NCBI GenBank assembly: GCA_028290165.1
Contig: JAQGKJ010000309.1
Location: 1 to 6,211, forward strand
DNA length: 6,211 bases
Reading direction: 5' to 3'
Origin: Bradyrhizobium sp.
Lineage (GTDB): Bacteria; Pseudomonadota; Alphaproteobacteria; Rhizobiales; Xanthobacteraceae
Shown here: positions 1-5,472 of the stretch, piece after piece
How the letters are laid out: every line of letters starts with the position of its first letter
How positions within the stretch are numbered: position 1 is the stretch's first letter
Program-made: the position numbers and the translations under genes
Notes under the pieces: model-generated
Seen by the model: the letters and a program-made list of their open reading frames with translations, nothing else
The model's database searches: none
What the model was told of the DNA's origin: nothing

Positions 1-438
1 GATCAGGCCGAGCGCGCGCCATTGCGTCAATAGCGGGGCGATCAGGAGAACGCTCGGAAACATCTGGGTGGCCAGAAAGATCAAGAGCAGCGCATCTCTT
101 CCTGCGAAGCGAAAGCGGGCGATGGCGTAGCCTGCAAGCACCGACACCACGGTGGTCGCGACCATCGTGACCGAACACACCCACAAGCTATTGAGAAAGA
201 ATCGGGAAAACGGCGTGACCGGCGAGGTCCACGCATCGATATAGTTCTGGAAGGTGGGATGCACCGGCAGGTACTGGAGCGGCGTCGCGTAGAGTTCCTG
301 GCGATCCTTCAGCGATGTGAGCAGCATCCAGAGGAACGGCCCGAGCGCAAAAGCGGTCAGCATCGCAAGGCCGATCCATACCACCGGGCCGCCCAGCATT
401 CGCTCGGCAAGGTCTGTCGGGGCGCGGCGAGGTGTCAT
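1..438 (-). CDS. CUT1 ABC transporter permease, MalG/UgpE-like (N-terminal part, runs off the window)
   Basis: This is the second inner-membrane permease of a sugar-type ABC importer. The reading frame is open for 146 codons from the ATG at 438 to the window edge, so the C-terminal half, including the EAA loop that docks on the ATPase, is outside. What is visible fits the MalG side of the family: a short cytoplasmic N-terminus, a first membrane segment at about residues 18-40, a periplasmic stretch with the typical pattern of PTFQNY (61-66) and FSRFFLNSL (78-86), a second segment at about 85-106 ending in AGYAIARFRF, and a third at about 115-136 containing ATQMFP. The ATG overlaps the stop of the upstream permease by one base (TGATG), so translation is probably coupled and the two proteins likely form a heterodimer. 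The start is fixed by that overlap. Family assignment is firm; the substrate is unknown. Confidence 0.93.
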   Translation of the reverse strand, partial: MTPRRAPTDLAERMLGGPVVWIGLAMLTAFALGPFLWMLLTSLKDRQELYATPLQYLPVHPTFQNYIDAWTSPVTPFSRFFLNSLWVCSVTMVATTVVSVLAGYAIARFRFAGRDALLLIFLATQMFPSVLLIAPLLTQWRALGLI

Positions 439-1364
439 CAGCTTTCCTCGACGCCTTTGGTGACGCGAAGGTAGAAGGCCGTGAATGCCAGCATCACCAG
501 CAGGAGCACGACCGAGAGCGCGCCGGCATACCCGAAATCGAGGCTCGAATAGGCTTGCAGCAACGTGTAAGTCGACGTGATCTGCGTGGCGTTGGCCGGG
601 CCGCCACCGGTCATGACGAAAATCAAGTCGGCATAGTTGAACGTCCAGATGATCCTTGTCGCCGTCGCGACGACGATGATCGGCCGCAGCAATGGCAAGG
701 TGATGTGCCAGAAACGGGCCAGCACGCCGGCGCCGTCGACGTGGGCCGCTTCGTAAAGCTCGTCTGGCACGGATTGGAGCCCCGCCAGCAGCATGATGGC
801 GAAGAAGGGTATGCCGCGCCAGACATTGGTGAAGATGACCGCCCCCATCGCAAGATCCGGCGACGAGAGCCAGGCGACGCGCTCGTGCATCCACCCGAAG
901 CGGATCAACAGGTCATTGATGACGCCGTAGTTCGGTTGATAGAGCCACTCCCAGATCAGTCCCACCACGACTCCCGGGATGATCCAGGGCAGCAGCGTGA
1001 GCGTGCGCACCAAAGCGCGCCCCCTGAAAGCGTGCTGCAGCAGCAGGGCGGCCGCAAATCCGAAAACGAATTGCAGGATGACCGAGCCGAACACCCAGAC
1101 CACGGAATTCCACAACGTCAGCCAGAACACCGGGTCCTGCACGAGGCGGACGTAATTGCCGAGCCCGATGAAGCGGTAGTCCTGAGGCTTGTACAAGACG
1201 TCGGCGTACAAGCTCATCTTGATCGCGAGGATGATCGGCACCACGACGGTCGCGAGCATGCATAGCGCGGCGGGGACGAGGTACGAATAGCCGATCAGGA
1301 GCTTGCGCACCCGCCAGCTGATCAGCCGGCGTGGGCGGGGCCTTGCGAGGGAGAGCGTGGTCAT
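438..1364 (-). CDS. CUT1 ABC transporter permease, MalF/UgpA-like
   Basis: This 308-residue protein is the first permease of the importer and has the usual length for UgpA/LacF-type proteins. Six membrane segments can be read at about 24-50, 80-110, 118-142, 172-196, 226-251 and 277-300. The cytoplasmic EAA loop is well preserved: E205-A206-A207, D210-G211-A212, F218, I221, L223-P224. This loop contacts the ATP-binding subunit. MTGGGP at 251-256 is also typical of the family. The ATG at 1364 is preceded by GCGGGAC, a modest ribosome-binding site. The gene follows the binding-protein gene after 90 bp that hold a palindromic repeat, and runs directly into the second permease. Family membership is secure. 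The substrate (sugar, polyol or glycerol-phosphate-like) cannot be decided from the permease. Confidence 0.95.
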   Translation of the reverse strand: MTTLSLARPRPRRLISWRVRKLLIGYSYLVPAALCMLATVVVPIILAIKMSLYADVLYKPQDYRFIGLGNYVRLVQDPVFWLTLWNSVVWVFGSVILQFVFGFAAALLLQHAFRGRALVRTLTLLPWIIPGVVVGLIWEWLYQPNYGVINDLLIRFGWMHERVAWLSSPDLAMGAVIFTNVWRGIPFFAIMLLAGLQSVPDELYEAAHVDGAGVLARFWHITLPLLRPIIVVATATRIIWTFNYADLIFVMTGGGPANATQITSTYTLLQAYSSLDFGYAGALSVVLLLVMLAFTAFYLRVTKGVEES

Positions 1365-1383
1365 GATCGGTCCCGCCGCTTAC

Positions 1384-1430
1384 AGCATGATCCGGAAAGG
1401 TGGAAACCGGTTTTCCGAAAAGATCATGCT
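1384..1430. repeat. Rhizobial intergenic palindromic repeat between binding-protein and permease genes
   Basis: Arms 1384-1392 and 1422-1430 are perfect 9-bp inverted complements (AGCATGATC/GATCATGCT). Inside them CGGAAA (1393-1398) pairs with TTTCCG (1412-1417), leaving a four-base bulge on one side. I recognise the AGCATGATCCGGAAA...GATCATGCT pattern as a dispersed intergenic palindrome common in Bradyrhizobium and its relatives; that is from memory, not a search. It lies inside the transcription unit, so it would form a hairpin in the mRNA just after the binding-protein gene. Confidence 0.8.
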
Positions 1431-1454
1431 CAATACAAAGAGATAGATCATGAT

Positions 1455-2759
1455 CTACGACATTTCCTTCTTCAGGACTTCGGCGAAGCGGTCGAGGCAG
1501 TCTTTGGCGGAGATCTTTCCAAGGATCGCCTGCTGGATCAGCGGCACGCCATCTGAATCGATCCTGCCGCCCCAGCCTGGATAGGCGAGATACGGGCTGA
1601 CGATCCCGATTCCGAACGAATTGACAAAACCGGCAAGCGCTGGGTCCTTGGCAAATTCCGGCTGGTCGAGGATCGACTTGCGCGTCGGCAACAGGCCGAG
1701 CGTCGAGCAGTATCTGAGGCTCGGCTCTTCCTCGAGCATGAAACTCATGAACTGCCACGCGCCTTCCTTGTTCTTCGCACCTTTGAACATGGTGAGCGTC
1801 TCGGAGAACCAGAACGAGGCGCGCTTGTTCGCCGGGCCGATCGGCACCGGCAGCGTGGCGAAATTGCCGGCGCCGACGTTCTTCTTCTGCTGGCCGCTGG
1901 AACCGGAATTGTGCTGGTACATGCTGGTGACGCCGCGCCCAAAAGTTTCGACGATTTCAACAAAACCGTCGGTCGCGGCACTCGGCGGCGTAACCTTGTG
2001 CTTGATCGCGAGATCGAGATACCAGGCAAGCGCGTCGACGGCTTCCTTCGAATTGATCACCACCTTGCCGTCCTTGAGCACTTCGGCGCCGTTGGCGTAG
2101 GCGAATTCGCTCGGATAGAGTAGCGCCCAAGTGCCGCTGCCGCGCATCCCATAGCCGTACTGGTTCTTGTCCGCCTTGGTGAAGGCTTTCGCCATGGCGA
2201 GGAACTCGTCCCAGGTCCAGTCCGGTGTCGGCTCCTTGAGGCCGAGTTCTTTCAGACGATCGGTGCGGTAGTAGATCCCGTCGAGCGTCACCGAGAGCGG
2301 AAGCGAGATGATCTGGTTGTTGACGGTCACGGTTTGCCAGGCCGTCGGCGCGACATCCGCGTAGTGCTTCCAGGATTTTGCGCGCGCTGTGATGTCTTCG
2401 ACGGCGCCCATGCCGTTGAACTGGCCGACCCAGTTGTCCCAGACCTGGCAGAGATCGGGCGGACTTCCGCCGGTGATCGCGCTGATGAGTTTTTGACGCG
2501 CCTGCGCCTGCGGCACGTATTCGATCGCGACCACAAAATCCTTTTGCGACTGATTGAAGCGCTCGGCCAGCGAGTTCATCAGCGCGATGCGCGTCGGCTC
2601 GGGAACGCTCCACTGAAAGCGTACGGGCTCGGCGCCCCAGGCCCTGCGCGGGCCGATGTATGGAGCATCCCACCAGGCGAGATCGGCTGCGGCGATGACG
2701 CCGGTACCGACCAATGTATGCAGAAGCTTGCGACGAGATAGCGAAGTCCGCTCATCCAT
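1455..2759 (-). CDS. Extracellular solute-binding protein, family 1, Tat-exported, of a CUT1 ABC importer
   Basis: This 434-residue periplasmic protein captures the substrate and delivers it to the two permeases encoded downstream. Its N-terminus carries a twin-arginine signal, S8-R9-R10-K11-L12-L13, followed by a hydrophobic stretch (about 14-28) and a likely cleavage site near residue 42 (AWGAE), so it should be exported folded. There is no lipobox cysteine. Family 1 hallmarks include LAERFNQSQ (64-72), ITGGSPPDL in the first lobe, the YYRTDRLKELGL segment and the C-terminal AWQFMSFML region. Length is normal for MalE/UgpB-type proteins. The ATG at 2759 has a strong ribosome-binding site (GGGAGGG, about 6 bases upstream), and the gene ends in TAG at 1455-1457. 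It is the first gene of the operon. The promoter should lie in the roughly 170 bp upstream, which hold two palindromes. The substrate is not deducible. Confidence 0.95.
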   Translation of the reverse strand: MDERTSLSRRKLLHTLVGTGVIAAADLAWWDAPYIGPRRAWGAEPVRFQWSVPEPTRIALMNSLAERFNQSQKDFVVAIEYVPQAQARQKLISAITGGSPPDLCQVWDNWVGQFNGMGAVEDITARAKSWKHYADVAPTAWQTVTVNNQIISLPLSVTLDGIYYRTDRLKELGLKEPTPDWTWDEFLAMAKAFTKADKNQYGYGMRGSGTWALLYPSEFAYANGAEVLKDGKVVINSKEAVDALAWYLDLAIKHKVTPPSAATDGFVEIVETFGRGVTSMYQHNSGSSGQQKKNVGAGNFATLPVPIGPANKRASFWFSETLTMFKGAKNKEGAWQFMSFMLEEEPSLRYCSTLGLLPTRKSILDQPEFAKDPALAGFVNSFGIGIVSPYLAYPGWGGRIDSDGVPLIQQAILGKISAKDCLDRFAEVLKKEMS

Positions 2760-2781
2760 TTTGAACCCTCCCGCTGGCTTT

Positions 2782-2818
2782 GAGCCTTTCCGGCTCTTGT
2801 TTGTGTCATCATGTCACA
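2782..2818 (-). promoter_or_regulatory. Candidate operator palindromes upstream of the ABC importer operon
   Basis: Two inverted repeats lie 22-60 bases upstream of the binding-protein start. A 17-bp palindrome at 2802-2818 (TGTGTCATCATGTCACA) has one mismatched pair around a central base. A 5-bp inverted repeat with a 5-base loop lies at 2782-2796 (GAGCC/GGCTC). A third short one, TTCCC/GGGAA, is at 2822-2834. Spacing suits a repressor site for a sugar-operon regulator, but no regulator gene is in the window and I could not identify convincing -35/-10 boxes. Confidence 0.35.
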
Positions 2819-2854
2819 GCCTTCCCTGTGGGAAAAGCAGCAAACGACACATCC

Positions 2855-2932
2855 CCCGCGGTTGAGGTAGACACTGCTCTGATCGGGAGCGAGCCGGAAC
2901 GCCTCGGTGAAATCGGCGACCGCCCGCGTTCT
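2855..2932 (-). pseudogene. Tetratricopeptide-repeat-like remnant (about 26 codons)
   Basis: The minus strand directly after the kinase stop reads R-T-R-A-V-A-D-F-T-E-A-F-R-L-A-P-D, then six residues to Y-L-N-R-G. This matches the familiar TPR pattern (A-x-A-D-F-x-E-A-I-R-L-x-P ... A-Y-x-N-R-G). The frame has no visible start codon and loses the resemblance after N-R-G at 2855, so at most three quarters of one repeat is present. It looks like the scar of a deleted TPR gene between the kinase and the transporter operon. A chance match is possible because the segment is short. Confidence 0.4.
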
Positions 2933-2933
2933 G

Positions 2934-3761
2934 TTATTCGGCCGCGAACAAAGTCAAAGACGCGAGCGGCACGTCAAGCGCATAGACGAAACCGCTGGGC
3001 TCGTACGTCAGTCGGACCTCGCCCTTAAGCTGCGCGCCGAGCGTCTCGATCAAGCGCGAGCCAAAACTGCGTCTTGTTGGGGCTTCAACCACCGGGCCGT
3101 CTTTTTCGCTCCAGGTGAGGTGCAACCGCGGGGTCGATCCGTCGACCGTCCAGGCAATTTCGACGTGGCCGGTCGGCACCGACAGCGCGCCAAATTTCGT
3201 CGTGTTGGTGCAAAGCTCGTTGAGGGTCATCGCGATCGCGATCACGGCGGCCGAGGTGATCTGGATGCCGGGTCCGTCGATCGAAAACCTCGGCAAATCC
3301 GGATTGTCGAAAGCTTCGGTCGCGCCCCGGACAATCTTTCCGAGGTCGGCGCTGGTCCATCGCGCCTGCAAGAGCAGGTCGTGAGCCCGGCCCAATGCCA
3401 ACAACCGGCCTTCGATGGCGTGCTGGGCGTGCTCGGTGCTCGGGGCGTTGCGCAGGCTTTGGGAGGCAATGGCGCTCACCATCGCCAGGGTATTCTTGAT
3501 GCGATGGTGGAGCTCTTCCAGAATCAGCTTTTGAAGCTTGTCGGACGCTTCGCGCTCCTTGGCGTCGATACCGGCCTGGGCGAGCAGTGCCTGCGCATCG
3601 AGTTCAGCCTGCGTCAGCAGCAGCCGGAGACTGACGTTTTCTGCAGCCAAGAACTCTTGCGGAAGCGTCAGGTCAGCCGTCAAGTCAGGGGAACCCCGGT
3701 CCATTTTGAGCATGCCTACAGGTACCACATCTGTCCGGTTCCGCTCATATCTTTTGGACAT
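2934..3761 (-). CDS. Soluble HWE/HisKA_2-type sensor histidine kinase without sensor domain
   Basis: This 275-residue cytoplasmic kinase should autophosphorylate a histidine and pass the phosphate to a receiver, most simply the one encoded just upstream. The dimerisation/phosphoacceptor region contains H85-H86-R87-I88-K89-N90, with H86 the likely phosphorylated residue, followed by R125-A126-H127-D128-L129-L130. The ATP-binding domain has an N box N181-E182-L183-C184-T185-N186 and K189-F190-G191-A192, the G1 motif W217-S218-E219, and F233-G234-S235 with L237-I238. W-x-E and the R-A-H-D-L-L segment point to the HWE family, but its signature N-box histidine is asparagine here (N181). Residues 35-80 are probably helical or coiled coil. 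No membrane segment, PAS or GAF domain is present, so the signal is unknown. The ATG at 3761 follows GCGGGAACC; M17 or M20 are alternative starts. The gene lies 22 bp after the receiver and is surely co-transcribed with it. Confidence 0.93.
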   Translation of the reverse strand: MSKRYERNRTDVVPVGMLKMDRGSPDLTADLTLPQEFLAAENVSLRLLLTQAELDAQALLAQAGIDAKEREASDKLQKLILEELHHRIKNTLAMVSAIASQSLRNAPSTEHAQHAIEGRLLALGRAHDLLLQARWTSADLGKIVRGATEAFDNPDLPRFSIDGPGIQITSAAVIAIAMTLNELCTNTTKFGALSVPTGHVEIAWTVDGSTPRLHLTWSEKDGPVVEAPTRRSFGSRLIETLGAQLKGEVRLTYEPSGFVYALDVPLASLTLFAAE

Positions 3762-3783
3762 GGTTCCCGCTGCTGCGCTGACA

Positions 3784-4170
3784 TCAGGCTTTGCCGATCA
3801 TATCCCGCATTTCGGCGATCATTTGGCTGGCCTGGAGCGGTTTTCCGAAGAAACGGCTGTTGGGCGGAATATCGCTCGTGGACAGTTTAAGCTGGCCGGA
3901 CACAAGGATGATCTTGATCGGCGGCCAACGCCTATGTACGGAATGCGCAAGCCCCAGGCCGTCGATGCTGCCGGGCATCTGGATGTCGGTGAAGATCAAC
4001 GCGATATCGGATCTGGACTCCAGGATCGCAACCGCCTGGTCGGCATCTACCGCCTCCACCGAAGTGTAACCGGCGTCCTCGACCATATCGACCGCCCGCA
4101 TGCGCAGCAGCATCTCGTCTTCAACGACGAGAACGACCGCGGGGACAGACGAATGATCAAGGACCATCAT
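3784..4170 (-). CDS. Single-domain response regulator (CheY-like receiver)
   Basis: Taking the ATG at 4170, this is a 128-residue receiver with no output domain. The phosphorylation residues are complete: acidic E17-D18-E19 in VVEDE, phosphoacceptor D62 in FTDIQMPG, S91 in LVSGQ, and K110 in FFGKPLQ. It probably acts as a phosphate carrier or through protein contacts rather than by binding DNA. The frame can be extended to a TTG at 4191, but I prefer ATG 4170 (or the adjacent ATG 4167): GAGAAG lies 9 bases upstream of it, and the double ATG and next residues are preserved in the decayed second copy near 5327. The histidine kinase follows on the same strand 22 bp later. The first third of the gene and its upstream region are duplicated about 1.16 kb away. 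Confidence 0.95.
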   Translation of the reverse strand: MMVLDHSSVPAVVLVVEDEMLLRMRAVDMVEDAGYTSVEAVDADQAVAILESRSDIALIFTDIQMPGSIDGLGLAHSVHRRWPPIKIILVSGQLKLSTSDIPPNSRFFGKPLQASQMIAEMRDMIGKA

Positions 4171-4306
4171 GACAAGGTACTTCTCACGCAAGTGAAAGAA
4201 AATCAGTTTCTGCCATGGCTCAAAATGGTTGCGAACACCGATATAAGCATCTCATAGCCCCTTTGATCCCGATTACCCTAATAATACTGGAAGAACAGGC
4301 CACGCC
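4039..4306. repeat. Diverged direct duplication, copy 1 (receiver 5' end plus upstream region)
   Basis: This segment aligns in the same orientation with about 5200-5472. It covers roughly the first 44 codons of the receiver gene and about 136 bp upstream. Identity is uneven. Positions 4147-4173 are identical to 5304-5330 (27 bases around the start codon). The coding part is otherwise similar with small gaps in the other copy. The 70 bp next to the start codon are more diverged, and 4244-4270 is again well conserved. Confidence 0.85.
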
Positions 4307-4516
4307 TGAGCCAGCCAAGGAAACAAAATCGATGCAAGTCCCTCATTTCGCAAGCAATAGCTGGAATGCTCCATTCTCCGCTTCATGTCCGTTCCGGGTT
4401 CAGGCTGCGTAAGAACGCAGTGGTGACAGGATGTCGGCCCCCGTAGAGACCTCATCTGCATCAATCTTCTCCGGCCTCAGCTCGCCGCCGCGCTGGGGCC
4501 GTTTGTTTTTGCGGGA
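4171..4516. other. Gene-poor stretch upstream of the receiver gene
   Basis: No convincing gene was found. Positions 4171-4306 are the upstream half of the duplicated segment and should contain the minus-strand promoter of the receiver-kinase operon. The best conserved part is 4244-4270, which matches 5416-5442 at 24 of 27 bases. A plus-strand frame of 65 codons (4215-4412, ATG to TAA) crosses this block. It has no clear ribosome-binding site and AT-rich third positions, so I do not call it a gene. A perfect 6-bp hairpin with a 4-base loop lies at 4405-4420, and a plus-strand terminator-like hairpin at 4473-4510. Confidence 0.6.
4473..4510 (+). terminator. Orphan plus-strand intrinsic terminator candidate
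   Basis: On the plus strand, GGCCTCAGC at 4473-4481 pairs with GCTGGGGCC at 4492-4500 (nine pairs, one of them a G-U wobble) around a 10-base GC-rich loop. GTTTGTTTTT follows at 4501-4510. That is a classic intrinsic terminator for rightward transcription. On the minus strand the same hairpin has an A/C mismatch and no T-run on its 3' side, so it would not work leftward. No secure plus-strand gene precedes it. Confidence 0.5.
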
Positions 4517-4694
4517 CTACAGCCCACCAATTCCCGCCAACGGTAGAACCCGTTGAAGGATAGCTACAGATCAGCACCACGAGCAGCTTGAGGAGATTTG
4601 CAAGGCGAGCATCGCGGACAAACTTGTCGATGGCCCAAAAGCAAATTGCGCCGACGACACAAATAATCAGAATACCGATCAAAACTGAAATCAT
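4517..4694 (-). pseudogene. Small hydrophobic membrane protein, apparently frameshifted near the C-terminus
   Basis: From the ATG at 4694, preceded by GGGAAG five bases upstream, the frame encodes one long membrane segment (M-I-S-V-L-I-G-I-L-I-I-C...), a short polar turn with D23-K24 and R27-D28-A29-R30, and a second hydrophobic stretch L-L-K-L-L-V-V-L-I-C ending at residue 43 (codon 4566-4568). It resembles small two-helix membrane proteins common in Bradyrhizobium; that is from memory. In frame, the sequence then turns into unlike, polar residues and would run to 4461. Shifting frame at about 4565 instead restores A-I-L-Q-R-V-L-P-L-A-G-I-G-G-L and a TAG at 4517-4519, giving the expected length of about 58-60 residues. 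A loss of two bases explains this. A sequencing error or a genuine lengthened variant are alternatives. An in-frame ATG at 4766 has no comparable ribosome-binding site. Confidence 0.6.
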
Positions 4695-4764
4695 AGTCTT
4701 CCCGACTTTCTGGCCGGACTTAAGCCCCTCCAAGCTAACGCAACGGTCTAAGGCGCCAAAATAC

Positions 4765-4792
4765 AAAAAACGGCCTCCGCGACAGGAAGCCG
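4765..4792 (-). terminator. Intrinsic terminator of the Asp-Arg-rich gene
   Basis: Read leftward, CGGCTTCC (4792-4785) pairs with GGAGGCCG (4778-4771) in eight pairs, one of them a wobble, around a 6-base loop. Six T residues follow directly (4770-4765). It begins 21 bp past the stop codon of the Asp-Arg-rich secreted protein gene and would separate it from the small membrane-protein gene. Confidence 0.8.
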
Positions 4793-4813
4793 CTCAGTTT
4801 TTGCAATTATTGA

Positions 4814-5080
4814 TTATTCGCGATCGATAACAACCGGACGACGGTCGTGGCCCCTGTCTCTGTCGTAATCACGGTCCTTCCTGATAATAACTGTCTCGTC
4901 ACGATCTCGGCGGTCCCGATCCCGAAAGTGTTCACGGTCACGATCGCGATCACGGTCACCATGACCTTCACCCACCGTTACGCCACGAGGACCTACACCG
5001 ATTCCGACTTCGTCCGCTCCAGCAGGAATTGCGCTACAAATACCCACCACGGCGGCAAGTGCTACTGCGCATCTAATCAT
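4814..5080 (-). CDS. Secreted Asp-Arg-repeat protein of unknown function
   Basis: This 88-residue protein begins with a signal peptide (M-I-R-C, hydrophobic core to about residue 17, likely cleavage after the A-G-A at 20-22, before D-E). A glycine/valine-rich part follows (V25-G-I-G-V-G-P and G-V-T-V-G, about 25-37). The rest is low complexity, dominated by D-R dipeptides with short insertions such as E-H-F, T-V-I-I-R-K and R-P-V-V-I. It is therefore a periplasmic or exported protein with alternating acidic and basic charge and probably little fixed structure. Similar Asp-Arg-rich exported proteins are frequent in Bradyrhizobium; no function is known to me. The ATG at 5080 has a good ribosome-binding site (AGGAG, 7 bases upstream), and a strong terminator follows the TAA, so it is a complete single-gene unit. 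It lies between the two receiver copies. Confidence 0.85.
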   Translation of the reverse strand: MIRCAVALAAVVGICSAIPAGADEVGIGVGPRGVTVGEGHGDRDRDRDREHFRDRDRRDRDETVIIRKDRDYDRDRGHDRRPVVIDRE

Positions 5081-5189
5081 GATGTGCTCCTATGAATGTG
5101 AAACTTTGGAGTCAATCCTTGGCCAAGACGAACGTTCCGAGAAGGCGAGAAAATGCAGTAAGAGGCCGCCAACTGAGGCAGCCCCCTAG

Positions 5190-5327
5190 CGAAAGCAGCG
5201 TCGGCATCCGCCGCCTCGACTGAGGTAAAACCGGTCTTCCACCATACCGACCGCGCATGCGAAGCAGCATTTCGTCCTCGACGATGAGAATGACTGTGGC
5301 GATAGACGAATGATCAAGGACCATCAT
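5190..5327 (-). pseudogene. Truncated, frameshifted second copy of the receiver gene
   Basis: From the ATG at 5327 the first 25 or so residues repeat the intact receiver closely (M-M-V-L-D-H-S-S, then V-E-D-E-M-L-L-R-M-R). Two 2-base deletions relative to the intact gene, at about 5251-5252 and 5231-5232, then shift the frame. In the shifted frame the match resumes as G-F-T-S-V-E-A-A-D-A-D-A-A against G-Y-T-S-V-E-A-V-D-A-D-Q-A, and it ends near 5190. The phosphoacceptor aspartate, the serine switch residue, the lysine and the whole kinase gene are missing. The uncorrected frame continues to 5112 as unrelated sequence. It cannot make a working receiver. Confidence 0.85.
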
Positions 5328-5472
5328 GACGGTCCGCTTTCGAGGATGAGCGAAAGAAATTAGCCTGTGCCATTGTTCAAAATCGGTTGGCTCTTAATGA
5401 CTACGAACGGCGAGCTAAACATCTCATTGCCCATTTGATCCCTTAACAATAGTGGAACGACAGGCCGCGCCC
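5200..5472. repeat. Diverged direct duplication, copy 2
   Basis: This is the partner of 4039-4306, in the same orientation and about 1.16 kb away. It includes the receiver pseudogene and the upstream region with the conserved block 5416-5442. Past about 5472 the similarity stops. The remaining 5473-5626 holds no gene I can support. It contains a perfect 10-bp palindrome at 5571-5580 (TACTTAAGTA) and a 5-bp hairpin with a 4-base loop at 5596-5609 in the leader of the next ORF. Confidence 0.8.

Noticed and set aside
432..1265. 277-codon plus-strand frame opposite the MalF-like permease
   Set aside because: It is antisense to a permease with a complete EAA loop. Its product is rich in Asp, Arg, His and Gln, as expected from the complement of hydrophobic GC-rich codons.
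2907..3890. 327-codon plus-strand frame opposite the kinase
   Set aside because: It is a long shadow frame in GC-rich DNA. The minus strand encodes a kinase with all its motifs, and the plus product has no recognisable domain.
4215..4412. 65-codon plus-strand frame as a real gene
   Set aside because: It has no ribosome-binding site, AT-rich third positions and an implausible C-terminal half. The equivalent frame in the second copy has no start and stops early. It is kept only as an alternative explanation for the conserved block.
4273..4464. 63-codon minus-strand frame upstream of the receiver gene
   Set aside because: It has mixed Cys/His/Pro composition, no good ribosome-binding site and no family resemblance, and it overlaps the duplicated upstream region.
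4840..4965. Repetitive GATCGC/GGTCAC-like DNA as a possible CRISPR or tandem-repeat array
   Set aside because: The units are about 6 bp, imperfect and in frame. They simply encode Asp-Arg dipeptides in the secreted protein.
5081..5160. GGAAC on the minus strand upstream of the Asp-Arg gene as an EcfG stress promoter
   Set aside because: There is no CGTT at the required 16-17 base spacing, so the general-stress sigma motif is not met.
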